Shown here piece by piece: positions 47,301 to 60,055 of a DNA stretch of 64,000 nt (the stretch's first letter is position 1; each line of letters begins with the position of its first letter). Made by a program: the position numbers and the translations under genes. Source of the DNA: Rotaria sordida (Eukaryota; Rotifera; Eurotatoria; Philodinida; Philodinidae); the NCBI GenBank assembly GCA_905250125.1, contig CAJNOL010000007.1:307741-371740 (forward strand). Direction: 5' to 3'. The notes below the pieces were generated by a model. The model ran no database searches. It saw only the letters and a list, made by a program, of their open reading frames with translations, and was not told the DNA's origin.

Positions 47301-50300
47301 CAGCGTCGTACATTCCTTGATCGAAACATCGATCACCAACCTAATCAATGGAAAGTTTTTATTGATGAGAGAAAAAAAAGAAATCTTATATGATAAACTT
47401 ATTATCTCAAATACAATCAAAAAGAAAAAGAATTCTAATTGAACTATTTAATTCTTTTTTGAATTTTCCGAAAGTTAGATCATACGAACTATATGTAATT
47501 ACATTTTGAATAACGAGTTTTATGACATAAAATATTTCATTCAATATACGATTTCAGTTTTGCAAGTTTAGTTGATTACTTTAGATGCTTCTATTATATT
47601 TTCTACTATTAAAGATTAAAATGTTCAATATAGCAATGAGACAATGCAAGAGTTGATTTCATACTGATACTTATCAAGTTGTTTTTAGAATCCTATCACA
47701 CTATACACTAGCACGAAATATTTGATATTAATTTAAAGAATACATATTTCAGATTACAAATATGTAAAAAATAATAAACGGTGGGAAAGTTTCTGAACAA
47801 TATGTTTCTTCTTTTTGTTTTGATCGATTATAGGAGTCAGTGAAAAGAAAATTTACAGTGTTGAGTTAGAATCAGACTTTGTATGTCTTTTTCCGAATAT
47901 ATATGAGACTTATAGGTTACGAATTATGAGCAAATATTCAAAAGATCGACAATAATATCCTGAAGAGAAGCAGTTGAACTAACAACAGATCTAGAAACAA
48001 AATTTGATCATATTCTATTTGAAATTTATTGTGTGTTACTTTCTTATTTTCACCATAAAGATGCTCAATTTAACTTATGAGGCAACGTTTTCAACTAATC
48101 AATTGGCTTTGAATTCGGGCTCCATACATAAGGCAGACTTCAGTGAGATGTAAAAAGAGCCTCAAAATGATAAGTTCCCTTAGGCCTTTTATTCAGAGTT
48201 ATAGGCATCTTACTGAAATTTTAACCTCCGGCTTGGTATATACCAAACTGGAGGTTAAAATTCCAGTAAAATGCTTATAACTCTGAATAGAAGGTCCAAA
48301 GGACTTATCTTTTCGAGGTTTTTCGTATCTCATCAGAGTCTACCTGATACATGGAGCCTGAATTCGAAAGCAATTGATTAGTTAAAAATATTTCCTCGTA
48401 AACTAAATTGAGCGCATTTATGAAGAGAACAAAAAAGTTGCACGCAATCGATTGCAAACATGGTACGATCAGATTGGCTATTTCTCGATCTATTATTAGT
48501 TTAATTGCTTCCGCCCAGGCTTTACTTTCGGATCTTTAAAAGATTTGCTCATAATTCTTAATCTATGAGTCTCATATATATTTGAAAAGAGCACAAAATT
48601 CTGATTCTAACCTAATGCTTTAAATTTTCTGCTGACTGACTCGTATAATCGATTGAAAAATGAAGAAAACGTATTGTTCAGAAACTTTCGCACCATTAGT
48701 TACAATCAATCAAATAGACCATAGAAATTTATTCATTAATTTTTCAATTAATTCATCATCAAGTGCATCAGAGCAGGGCCCCTATCAGTTTTTCATTCAT
48801 GAAAGAATTTAGAATTCAGCAGGTTGACTTATTCAACCGGAATTTTCTCATCATTTGCACTCATAGATCTATATGTCTTTTTTTTTCTTTTTGTCTTTGT
48901 TCTTACCGTTTGAATTTGTGCATGATTAGGTGCTGAAATAAATTCTTCAAGTTCAGCAAGGCGATTTGTTTTCGCATAAGCAAATGCTAATTCTGTTTCA
49001 ACAAATGTTTCTCTTGCTTTCTTACGAGCCATTTGTAAATATCGAACTAAATCTTCCCAACTTTCTACATAAACAGAAAGCAAATGAAAATTTGTTTTTA
49101 TCTTTCCAAAAAAAAAATAATATCAAATTTACGATTTTGTGATGCAACATTAACAACTTCAAGATATGATGTTGGATCATCAGCTTTAATAAATGAATCA
49201 ATAGCTTCTTTAACAAGACCATGACGTATTTGAGCATTAGCTAATAAACTCCATACACCAGGTTCATTACAACGTTCAGCAAATTCATAAGCTCGATCCA
49301 AATTTTTAATATGATCAATAAGTACTTGAATAGCTGATGTATTAACTTCAAATTTTTTATAAATTGAAAATGCTTCTTCATATAATTGATTACTAATTGC
49401 AATATTAGCTATATCAGGTGCATCATAATTTTCTAAACGATTTATATAATCCATAACACGTGTACGATCAGCTTTAATTGCTGTTAATATAAGTAGATTT
49501 TGTAAATTACTATGAAAATAAAAAATACTTTAAAATAAGAAAAAAATTCTTTTTTCGTTGTTTTTACCGATGTTCACTAAATACAGAATTATCAATAACA
49601 ATTTTTTCTAATAATTCAATTAAATTATTTGGTAAATCAGCTGTCATAAATGCTTTAACTGTAATAGATATTTCTTCTGGATCTTGTGTTTCAGCTAAAG
49701 CTGTTTGAATAACTTGATCAATTAATGGTCGTCGATATTGATTATCTTCTCTTAAAACAGATTCCCATAATTCGGGATCTTTTCGACGAACTAAATATCG
49801 TGCTTCACTTTTAAATAAAGAATTTTCATTACAAACCTAAACGAAAATAAAAAAGAAAATCTATTAGCACAATCTCTGCGGCATTTAAATTCGTAAAACA
49901 CGATTTATCTGTTGTTGCTAATCACAGAGAGATTTCTTTATTCTAATTTTTCTTTACCATCCTTTTACTTAATCCTTTAGAAATGCTATATTGATCTATG
50001 GTCTTTTAAATGTATATCGACAATATCTGTTAACAGTTTAAATTTTTAATCCTATACTTCAATATTTCTTTTAAATCGTGTTTCACAAACCTTCAAATCT
50101 TGGTCAGACAGTACGAATACAAAAAAAAATTTAAATCATTTTAGAATTCATATTATTTTAAATTATCATCATTCCAAGATTTTGTTTTTTGTTCTTTTTT
50201 CTTTATTTTCTATACTTACATTAATAAGTTCCATATCACAACCACCACGTTCATATGCAACACAAGCTAAATGTGGATCACGTTTTTCACAATATTTACC

Positions 50301-53300
50301 AACAACTCGACTATCATAATGAGGATTTTCACGAAGATATTTTTCTGGATTACTATTTGAATCAATATAGATTTTAGCTAATGCATTATGAACAGCAGGA
50401 TCATTACTACCATCATGAACACGAGTTTCAAGCCATGGTAAAAGTAATTTCATTCTAAATTATAAAGAAATAAAATTCTTTGTTTTTTGATTTTGTATTT
50501 TTATTATTCTAACAAACCGATTTCGTTTTTCAACTTCTTCAACAAGTTCATCAACATTAAAATTACCACGAACTGAAAGTATAATTTGTTTTATTTGATC
50601 TTCACTACAATCAACATCAAGTAAACCACCAACAACAACTGGTAAACGACCTGAATTAACCTATTTAACAAGATCCAATTAAAATAAAGAAAAAAATAAA
50701 ACAATAATTGTTATCTTACTCGTTGAACATAAATTTCAATATTTTTCATTAAATTATTTCGGTATAAATAAAGAACAAGATCATGAACAAAATTAAAACG
50801 ATCACAAACAATAATTAATGGTAATTGATCAGTTAATTTTGCTTCTTTAAGAAAATTTTTAACACGCTCAGGATCATAACAATTTGATTCACGACAAATA
50901 CGTTCAACTTCTTTTATTTGACCTGTTTTACATGCAGCTTGTATATATTTAAAATGAACATCTGGTTCTTGACTAAAGTTAACAATTGAACCAAGAAAAT
51001 AGAAGAGACCTAAACAAAAAAAAAACGAATTAAAAATTATTAGAATTCTTTTAATAATATTAATTTTTTAAATCTAATAATTTCTATTGTCTCAACATTC
51101 AATCGTAACACAACAAAAATATGAAACAAACAAGAATAGATTTAAAGATTTTTAATACTCATCAGAACTACACTGGAAAATATGTAATCAACATTTCCTT
51201 GATAAGGTTATGAAATAATGCGCACATATGTTTTCATCATTTGAGTTTTAAAATCATCTTTATTATTTAATAAACATTTGACGTTAAGCATATAACTATA
51301 AGATAAAGTACTGATGGTTAGATTTGAACATGAGACTTATTAAATATGTGTCAGACAACATAACAATTCAGCTATGGTGACCTCGTACTGAAGAATTTAA
51401 ATTACGATATTTGATCTATTTTATGTACTTTCCGGAAGATCAAATAACGAAGATTTGATCCAAAATTTTGCCTACAAATAGGCTCAATGATTTTTAGATT
51501 ATCTTAAAAATTCCAGACGAAAAGAATATGCCTTTTTTCGAGTTATTGAATTTTCAAGTGAACTCGATTTTTGTCACATGTGTCCAATATGAGTTCAAAT
51601 AGCAAATATCAGTTCGCACAATTTCCCTCAGTAGACTATCTCATATACTAAATTTCATCAATTTTGAATTTCGCATTGTCAACCATGATCTGAAATAAAT
51701 ATAGAAAAGAGTCGGTATCTTTTGAGCATTATGTTATGCTCGTGATTCTCTACATGTGAGCACAGTATGACAGCAATAGAAACGAATCATCTACGAATGT
51801 TCTTTTGTTGAAATCTAGCACTTAAAAGCGCTTCAAATACTCACGATCTCAACATAATCACAAACACTTTTCAGCGAGCAATATGAGCTACTTTAAGCGA
51901 GCTTTTTTAGTTTTACTTAGTTTGTTACATGAATATGCGAATAAGAACAATTCATTAAATCACTATTTTCAAATGATAGTTATTATGTATAATTAAATAT
52001 TCAAACAAAAAATATAAATACATTAGAGTGATATTAAAAATATCACGATAAGACAAGTGTTATGGATACATAAAATAATTGTAGTGGATACATGGCCACT
52101 ATATCATCATAGCCTTAATATATAATATATTTTTATTGCATAGAAAGAAATAGAAAAGAGAAAAATTCAAAATTTCAATCAGAATTTGAAATCAACAGGA
52201 TTATAGATTCTTTTCTTCCCGAATAAAGACTTACCTTCATAACTTTTGAATGATTCAAATAATTCAATAAGTTTTGGTGTTCCAAGTTGTTCATGATATT
52301 TTGTTGCTATTTGCACAACAACTTGTAAATTTTGTCGAATATTAGCTTGTAACATTGCTTTTAAACATTCAACACAATCATCAACAGATAATCGACCGAA
52401 ATAATTAACAAGCCACTTTAAATACAAAAATATTAAATATTCAATTATAAAATTTTCAAAAAAAAAAGCTTACATCGGGATTAAGTAAATGTGTATGTAC
52501 GACAGCACGTTTAATATCATATAAATCTGTATAATGTTCAAGTGCACGTTGAAGTAAACCAGCTTTTTCACATAATTGTGCAATATGTGGTCGATCATAA
52601 TGTGTAAACATATTATTACCCAAAATAGCATCAGCAACCTTTTGTTAGAAACAAACACAAAAAAGAAGCATTTTTCTTTTTTTTTTGAGGAAAAAAAAAT
52701 CATATATATTTTTTACTTGTGGTGCTTGCATTAAATTCATTTCTAATAAACGTGTTTGTAAATGTCCTTGATCTTCGCGATTATTTTTTAAAGCATCAAG
52801 TAAAAATGCGGTACATTGTTGAATAAGATTTTGTTCAAGAAAAACATCAACAATCTGTGTTAAATCAGCTAATGGTTCATTATCTTGAACAAGTAACTAT
52901 TATAAAGGATATAAAATAAATAAGTTTTCTTTTTTTTATTTTAAATAATATATCCAGGAATGGCCCAATCGGGAATGTGACACTTCTTCCTCAACCAAAA
53001 AAGTTTTTTTTTGTATGGAGCCGAAAATTTTTCGTGCATTGTTTTAGGAAAAAAAGTGTTTTTACATCTCCTGCGCCCAATTTTGGACGACTTGGGCCAG
53101 CTCTGAATATATATATATATATATATATAAAGATGATTTACTTGTGCAAATTGGACACCTTGTTCAGGATTAATTCGCATTATACTTCGTAAAAGATAAA
53201 TATAATCCGGTTGATAATTGACTTTTTTAGCATAGAGAACTATTTTTTGATATTGACCTGTTTCAGCAAAACATTGAATAACTTTCATTGGTACATTAGC

Positions 53301-56300
53301 ACGTAAATAAACTGATAATGCTAATGTTGGATCAATTGTTTTAACAAGATCACCTAATTGTTCACTACATTCAAGCTAAAAATTCAAACAAAAAAAATTA
53401 ATTTTCTTTTTCGATAGTATATATGGACAAGATCATTCTTTAGTGATGAAACTTTGCAAAATTAAAACACATGTATCTCGGAATAATGAACTTTCTTAAA
53501 GCTAAATTCTTCTTCACAATCTCTAGAAAATCGGTTTCTATGAGGAAGTGTTTTACAGTCTGATCTTGCTAAAAATTTCACCATAGATGTGATTCATACC
53601 ATAGATGGAACCGATAGCAATCTGGATTTCGGATCGACCGGTCTATCAGTCAATCGATTATTTGCCGATCTGACCGATCCATACCAGTCTAAATTTTCCA
53701 CTTTCCTGATTTATGATTATATCCATATATAAAACAATAAGTAGAACCAAGCCTAATCTCGCTGATCACGCAACAATTAGTTTAATAAATAGTTTAGAGA
53801 ACGCTTTCAATGAAACTATTGTTGTCAATAGTAAAGCTTTATGTCAGTATGCAGCTAGCTACCGATTTAACTCAAAACAGTTCACTATGGGGCGAGATTT
53901 CATTCTAAGGCTCGATCTGTTGCCTGTAGATCGGTATATTGTCGGTAGATCGGCATTCAATGATGGACTGACGTATCACCAGTATCTCGTTTATTACGGG
54001 TAGACTGTTTTTTTTACTGATAGACCGGTTTTTACTGATAGATCAGTTTTTACCGATAGATCGATTTTTACCAGTAGACCGGTTTCATCTATGATTCATA
54101 TCGTAGAGTCTATCCTGAAGTTTTTGAATTCTTTTTCCTTACATGGTTAGAGAGATATCCGCCAATTACTTTTTAATTAATTGGCCAAGTGAAAGATCCA
54201 ACGTTTTTACATGTGTCTATACTAAAAGAACTTATTTAGAAAAATAATTCTTGTAAAGAATCAATGTCAAACGAATGGTGAATATGTCTCATGATACTTG
54301 AAATGATCCATAGATATATATATATATTTATTTATTTACTTTATCCTCTTTTAGCCATTTTTCAATTAATTGTTTCTTTCCTTGCATTACAACTGGTTTA
54401 CATAATTCAATTGATTCTTCTTTATTTAATTTACTTGATTCTAATAAAATACTAAAATATTGAAGTAATGGTGATGGCTGATTAGGTTGTGGTGGAACAG
54501 TTTGAAATTGTTGAATAGTTTGTTGTGTACGAAGAATTCCCTAATTACAAAAAAAAAAGAAAAGATATTATCAATATATCAATGCTAATATTTGACTTCA
54601 AAAATGATGATATTATCAACACAATCAAATTTGATTGTCAACAATTACTAGTCAAAACAAGATTGATGTGAAAAAGTTAGTTAGATGATAATCGAAATCT
54701 TATCATTACACTGAAAGTTAGAAAACTATTTTCTTTTTTATTATCTCTATCTTAATTATGACCTTTTTTTGTTGAGTACAATTTTCCAAGAAACAAATTT
54801 TGAATACGCAATCTCACTGAATTATTTTTTTATTTTCATACTCTATTGAATTGTATTTAATAGTATAAGTAGAAACTTATTATTGGATTCAAATAGTCGT
54901 CTTATATATAGAATAGAAAACATTTATTCATAAGATGCCACTTAAAGCAAATTTTGCCACTAGTTATATTCTGGAAATAGAATGGAATTTATCTACAGTA
55001 CTCTATTCATTAATTAAGCCATAAAAGTATATTCACATTAACAAAATTACAAAGTTATTGTAAGATATCATTAAACATGTATATACAAAATTTAAAACGA
55101 AAATTTTTGCATTATTTTTCCAAGAGTAAAAAAAAACCTTATCGAATTTCGAGATATATTAAAAAAACCTATTACATATTTTCAATTTCTATCAATATTA
55201 AATAATATCATTTTACCCGTGGAGCTGTAGCAGCAACTTTAGCTGCTTCACTATAATTTCCACTTTGAAATAGTTGTGTAAATCTTGCAACAAATAATTG
55301 ATCAGCACCTGGTAAATTACATCTTGCTGACATTTTATAAGCAAGTTCAGCATTGCCTAATGAATTTTGAATATACGATACAACATTATCTTCATCAACA
55401 CTAACTGACAGAACCTTTAAAAGAAACAATAAAAAGCAAGTTTTTTATTATGATTTTTTTTTCTAATAAATTTTTATTTACTTGGCCTTTACGATTAACA
55501 GCAATAATGCCAGATGTTGGTTCATATGGCGCTGTAACAAACATTGTATCAGCACTAATACGATTCATATAAATTAATGTTCCACTTTCAACATCAAATA
55601 CATGTATATAACCATATTTAGTAACTAAATAAATAACACCATGTTTTGATGATGTTTGCATAGCAACAGGAAAATCATTTGGTGCTTCAGCTGGAAATTG
55701 TACATCAATAGCTTTCTTTTGAAATGGTTGATTATCTGGTGCTGGTGCACCAACTTCAATAATATGAAGCTAAATAAGAAATTTTAATTTTAATAAATAT
55801 ATAAATTTCTATTACTTTTCCTCCTTGTGGTCCTCGGACAGCAAATGAAAAAAGTGTTGATGGTTTTTTATTACCATTGACTTTAAATTGTGTAAATGCA
55901 GCAGCATGTCCTTCAATTGGTTGTGATACTTTACGTTCAACAGAATAAAGTTGCATATGACCAACAACACGACTATCTTGTGCTTGAATACCTATATAAA
56001 ACAAAATCAATAAATCAATAAATAATCTAATAAAAGGATTTATTATTGCTTTTTTTATCTTACCAATAACAAGTAACCATTGTAATGATTCATCTGTACG
56101 ATAATTAATTATTTGACAACCAGCTAAACTTTGATGGCGATCAAACATTTTAACCGGTTGAGTATCACCTTCCGTTGTCCAATGATAAACAGATGTTTCA
56201 GTTACTATACCAATTGTATTAACACTAATCCATTTCCAAAAAATACAATCTTCTGTCATATTATATGTTTTCATTCGACTACGTAATTCAATATTAAAAA

Positions 56301-56678
56301 TTTGTAAAGTTTTACCAGCTAATTAGAAACAAAAAAAAATGTATTTAGTTTTTTGAAAAATGATTTTGTTTTTACCTTTTAATGCAATAACTTTACTTGT
56401 TGGATTCATAATGGCTGAATCAGCTGTAATTGGTCGTTTAATTGGATTATTTGGATCAGCCATATCAATAATAATAACAAAAGCTGTATCATTAACTTTT
56501 TCACGTACACAAATAAATTTATCGGATTCCATTGTAAGTGAACTAAATCCAATATTGGTAACATTGATACCAACATTTTGAAGCTAGAAAAAATTATTAT
56601 GAAATTTAAATCAATAAAAAAAGAAAAATTCTTTACTTGTAAATGTTCTTGAAATTTAATTGGTAGTTGTCCAGCCAT
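44320..56678 (-). CDS. CLTC: Clathrin heavy chain, complete
   Basis: This is the triskelion-forming coat protein of endocytic and Golgi vesicles. Twenty-three exons join in phase: 56637-56678, 56376-56583, 56064-56318, 55816-55991, 55482-55769, 55217-55414, 54340-54540, 53142-53375, 52717-52896, 52474-52638, 52235-52415, 50720-51009, 50518-50660, 50220-50454, 49568-49836, 49133-49509, 48907-49064, 47176-47340, 46840-47115, 46211-46774, 45929-46150, 44507-44585, 44320-44435. They give about 1673 residues (vertebrate 1675). The N-terminus [19 protein letters not shown], the propeller block [19 protein letters not shown], the leg sequence [40 protein letters not shown] and LERAHMG-type CHCR repeats are all present. 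The tail is Gly/Pro/Tyr-rich and ends GAPGYSGY, resembling the vertebrate flexible tail. Four introns are swollen by repeats. Confidence 0.98.
44640..44790 (+). repeat. Dispersed repeat in clathrin intron (copy 1)
   Basis: About 150 nt are closely similar, in the same orientation, to 49862-49995. Shared blocks are TTAGC..AATCTCTG, AAAACACGAT, CTGTTGTTG or GTTGTTGTTGG followed by TAATCA, AGAGA.ATT, and CCTTT..TTAATCCTTTAGAAATGC. It lies directly beside exon 22. Confidence 0.65.
45255..45850. repeat. Fold-back element in clathrin intron 21
   Basis: This inverted repeat of about 595 bp is centred near 45542. The left arm carries GATCGAGACAATG, TAGACAAGTCTAGAATGG and GTTCTCGAGATATCGAAATTTTACT; the right arm carries the complements (AAGTTTCGATATATCAAG, AATCATTCTAGACTT, CATCTCGATCG). 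The inner core GTGGAAAATCAACTTTCGA pairs with TCGAAAGTTGATTCTCCAC. The right arm matches TBCD intron 1 (10421-10580). The element ends just before exon 21. Confidence 0.85.
47781..48698. repeat. Long palindromic fold-back element in clathrin intron 17
   Basis: This inverted repeat of about 918 bp has its centre at the perfect palindrome GGTATATACC (48235-48244), with arms of about 460 nt and almost no loop. Pairing blocks include AACCTCC/GGAGGTT, TTATTCAGAGTTATA, AAATATATATGAGACT-type sequence and, outermost, GAAAGTTTCTGAACAATA at 47784 with its complement near 48690. It fills most of the 1.57-kb intron between exons 17 and 18. There is no coding frame. Confidence 0.92.
49862..49995 (+). repeat. 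Dispersed repeat in clathrin intron (copy 2)
   Basis: Second copy of the repeat at 44640-44790, in the same orientation and again immediately beside a coding exon. The two share AATCTCTG, AAAACACGAT, TAATCA.AGAGA and TTAATCCTTTAGAAATGC, with several substitutions and small gaps between copies. Confidence 0.65.
53107..53130. repeat. (AT)n microsatellite
   Basis: About twelve AT units in a clathrin intron, next to a GC-richer stretch (53040-53105) that includes TGCGCCCAATTTTGGACGAC and is compositionally unlike the rest of the intron, possibly a small insertion. Confidence 0.7.
53600..54100. repeat. GACCGGT-motif element (copy 2) with tandem 19-bp-like units
   Basis: The region is rich in CCGAT, GACCGG and GATAGA words. 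At about 54005-54085 the unit TTTTTACYGATAGAYCRGT is repeated about four times. The ends are approximate inverted repeats: ATAGATGGAACCGAT on the left and ACCGGTTTCATCTAT on the right. A 96-codon plus-strand frame at 53713-54003 lies inside; its last third is translated repeat motif and no family is recognised. It is related in vocabulary to 22876-23035. Confidence 0.65.
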
Positions 56679-58225
56679 ATACGTGAGTATTTTGTTAAGA
56701 TCTTTAAGATGGACAAAAAAAAAATGAAAGGAATTTTTTAGTATATACAAAAGGCAAAAAAAACAGTCGATATTTCTTTTTTTTACTTCAAACACAGTCT
56801 CTACTTTTATTCATATGATTCAAACACACAGTACTAGGTAAGGGTGAAGACTGTGTCTAATGTAAAAAATGTATCAAAAAAGAAATTTAGCCTTGCAGGC
56901 AAAATCATGATTTGTTCTTTGAGGTAGCCTACATTCAATTGTTTTCTTATCTTCTCATATACTCTACATCAAATCAAATAGTCTCATTTTCGATTGAAAG
57001 AGTAAGGACAAGGCGGAGTACAATGCAAACATAAAGCTAGGAATATGTGGGTGGATGCAGCAATAAGACATAAGAAAAAAAGGAAAAGGGATATAGATGA
57101 ATGGTTGTATTCGATAATGAGTCATTCAACGACTGTTTCTTTCTTTTCTTCTCGTCGTCTCAATATGCCTCTAGTAGTACATGCAAATAGAATGGCGAAG
57201 AATCGATCAGTGATGAGAAAGAATTTCATTAGAAAATTTTGATCATAATAAATAAAAATAGTTAAAAATTTATTAATAAAAAAAAATGTTCTTTTAATTT
57301 TTGTTTTATTTAAAGAAAGAGTAGAAAGGAATGTACATATTCGAAAGGAATATATGTATATTTTAACCAATCAGAAACACTCGCCACATTTGTTTGTTTG
57401 TTTGATGACATTATGGATTGACACGTTGAACGTTTTTCATTTTACGGTTATTTTTAAATATACAGCGTGAAGGTTATTCTCTAAATCAATTCTCAATTAA
57501 GATTTACTTATATTCAGAATCATTGAGATATGAACAATCATGATGGAAAATACTAGAATGATTTTTTTTGTAACAATTTGATAGATGGTGCTCTGTAGTA
57601 GTAGTGGCGGAGCTAGAAAACCTTGTAGGAGAGGCTCAGCTTCCGTTTAAAGTCAAAAAACGAGGCATATTCTTCTCTTACAATATATGAACGTTACATT
57701 TCTGGGGTAGGAAGAGGGTTGAGATCCCTTCAAGCTCTATCACTATGTAGTACTTAATTGTGATAGAAGATTTTCATCTGATATTCAAAAGCAGAAGTCA
57801 AATACTCTATAGTGACAGTTATCTTATCAATATTCTAAGATGTTCATAGAAAAGAACATAGTAAATTGATTGAATTACATATCATAAATATCTATCATAA
57901 TGATAGAAGAATGAAGGTGGGTATGTTCGTATATCATTATCACAGTGATAGGTTTTCAGTTACGATTAGAGCCTGAAATGAGACACATATCCGACCAGAG
58001 TTATCATTTGGTTTTATTCAGAAGAGAGAATAGTCAGGAAAAAAGTCTCCCAAACTTAGGGAGGAAGCATGTACAAGACAAAGAAAGCTTTTTCTCTGAA
58101 AACAGTAGTGAAAACAATCTCTTTATAAAAACAGCTCATTTTCTATGAAATCTTCAAACAAAGCTTTCTCTTTGAAAAGATAGAGAGGAAGTAAATAAGA
58201 TAAATACATGAGATTTCTATCAAAT

Positions 58226-58900
58226 TTGTATATGAAATAATGGAGATGTAGAAAATACGTTTTGGTTAATGAAATAAATTTATTTTAATGGAAATTTTCG
58301 ATCTTAACTATCATTTTCAACCTTATAACACGAAACTTTAAAACAGATGTTACAACAGAGAAAACAGTTTAACTTGTACATCACTAACATTGAACATCAT
58401 GACCGATGGTAAACCTATAAATTCATGTGAAATATTTGATTAATAATGCAATAATAATACGTTCCAATGATAATTTTGTATAATTGTATATCAATAATGA
58501 GATTATCATTGAATAAAATTGTAATAATTCACAGTTAGATTTATTCAAATATCTATATACTTACTTATATAACTCATGTTTATGATCTACTAACATTTAT
58601 AATGATTATGTATAAATAAGATAAATACATGAGATCAGATACTTCACATGGATTTACATGTTTTCCATCTGTCATGATGTTCAAATGTTAATGATATACG
58701 AGTTATTGATGTACAAATTAATGATATCACAGTTATTATTTTTATTCATTTTGTAACTGTTTTTTCTGTTGTAACATCTGTTTTTTAAGTTTTGTGTTAT
58801 AAGGTTGAATATGATTGTTAAGATCGAAAATTTCCATTAAAATAAATTTATTTCATTAACCAAAACGTATTTTCTACATCTCCATTATTTCATATACAAA
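58226..58900. repeat. Long palindromic fold-back element between clathrin and LEA-A
   Basis: This inverted repeat of about 675 bp is centred near 58563. The outer arms of about 140 nt are nearly perfect: TATGAAATAATGGAGATGTA at 58231 pairs with its complement at about 58877, and the match runs on through AAAATACGTTTTGGTTAATG and TTTCGATCTTAAC. Inner parts (AACATCATGAC.GATGG against CCATCTGTCATGATGTT) are more diverged. The 17-mer AGATAAATACATGAGAT occurs twice, near 58199 and 58619. Confidence 0.9.
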
Positions 58901-59094
58901 AGAGAGAAAGTAGTTTTGCATTGCATGTTTTTCTTACATTTACTCTATAAAAGATTAAGAAATCCGCTAAATAACAGTTGACAAAAATTTTCTGGAAGAA
59001 AGACTTAGCACAAGAGGAAATCTAGGAAGGAGCAATTTCCCCGCTTCTTCCTCCTAACCATGTGCTGTGTATCTGACTACGCTTGAGTTCGGGA

Positions 59095-59215
59095 TCATTC
59101 CGACAAGTACTACTCTGAGATTAAGAGACAATTATAACTTGATTTTTACAAGATTACTATGAAGGTTGCCTGAATAATGTGTATAGTATGTTAGCCACTG
59201 AATACAAGTAGTCGC
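59095..59215 (+). repeat. Dispersed repeat (copy 2 of pair)
   Basis: Partner of 30520-30640. Both contain CAATTATAACTTGATT, then a related AAGAT stretch and a common order of short motifs. Here it is preceded by GAGTTCGGGATCATTCC, which looks superficially like a tRNA B box, but no tRNA can be folded around it. Confidence 0.45.
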
Positions 59216-60055
59216 AAACAGTACCTCATACCATCGAAGCAACTATCAAGTACGGATTAGATGATTTCATTAAGGCTAATGTTCGGGTTCATAAAGTTGA
59301 ATTCGGTGAGATCTAGTTATGATAGTCATCCTTAATTGGCTTGACCAACTTTCTCTATATTACGATATAATATCACGAGGCAAATGCATGATCTCACTTG
59401 TATTTCATCCCTATATTTCGAATGGTATTTGAAGAATATGCAGTCTGACTTTATTCTTTTTTTGATATAACTTCTTGTATTAATACATATGGCGATCGAT
59501 TCTTCTTAAAAATGAAGTTGTTGACATCGTCATCCTTATTATTTTTGTAACACTAGTTGCATTAGTTGAAATAAAATTTATTTATTAAAAATATCAATGA
59601 CTTTTAGTGAACATAAAGATGACACTAGTTAATGATATGAACGAAACTGAAAAGCAAAAACGACATCTAACGAAATAAATACGCCATTGCGTATTTAAGG
59701 ATATATTTGAATTACTTGTAAAAGCATCTTTTCAATTCATTAAGTTATAAAATAAGATAAACTAGTGCATCAGCGAATTTATTGTAGAACTCATAATGAT
59801 TCGTTCACGTCGGTTAGTGCGCCGTCATTATTACGGCATTTTATTATTATTCATCTGCAAGTGGCGCCAACGTACTCTATGATCCCCATACGTTTTCTTT
59901 CTTTTATCGACAAGGAAAAGCAGTACAAAGCTCAGTATATTTTTTTCGACTGATGCGTATATGTGCGCCACGTGAGTATTAACTAACTAAATTTTTCTTA
60001 TTTAAGATTACTTTTTTAATTCAATACATTGCAAAAAATTCATATATTATTCATT

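Larger units (their letters stand above)
56679..60055. other. Intergenic region between divergent clathrin and LEA-like genes
   Basis: The clathrin promoter lies next to 56679 and the first LEA-like promoter just before 60056. In between I see no gene. A GGCGGAGCTAGAAAACC motif lies at about 57605, the palindrome at 58226-58900, the repeat copy near 59095-59215, and an inverted pair AGGAAGGAGCAATTTCC / CTTCTTCCTCCT around 59024-59056. Short frames are not supported. Confidence 0.55.

Noticed and set aside
53713-54003. 96-codon frame in a clathrin intron as a possible transposase fragment
   Set aside because: The last third is translated tandem repeat, and no catalytic motif or family resemblance is visible.
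59085-59110. tRNA B-box-like GAGTTCGGGATCATTCC
   Set aside because: No acceptor stem, anticodon arm or A box can be arranged around it, so a tRNA gene is not supported.
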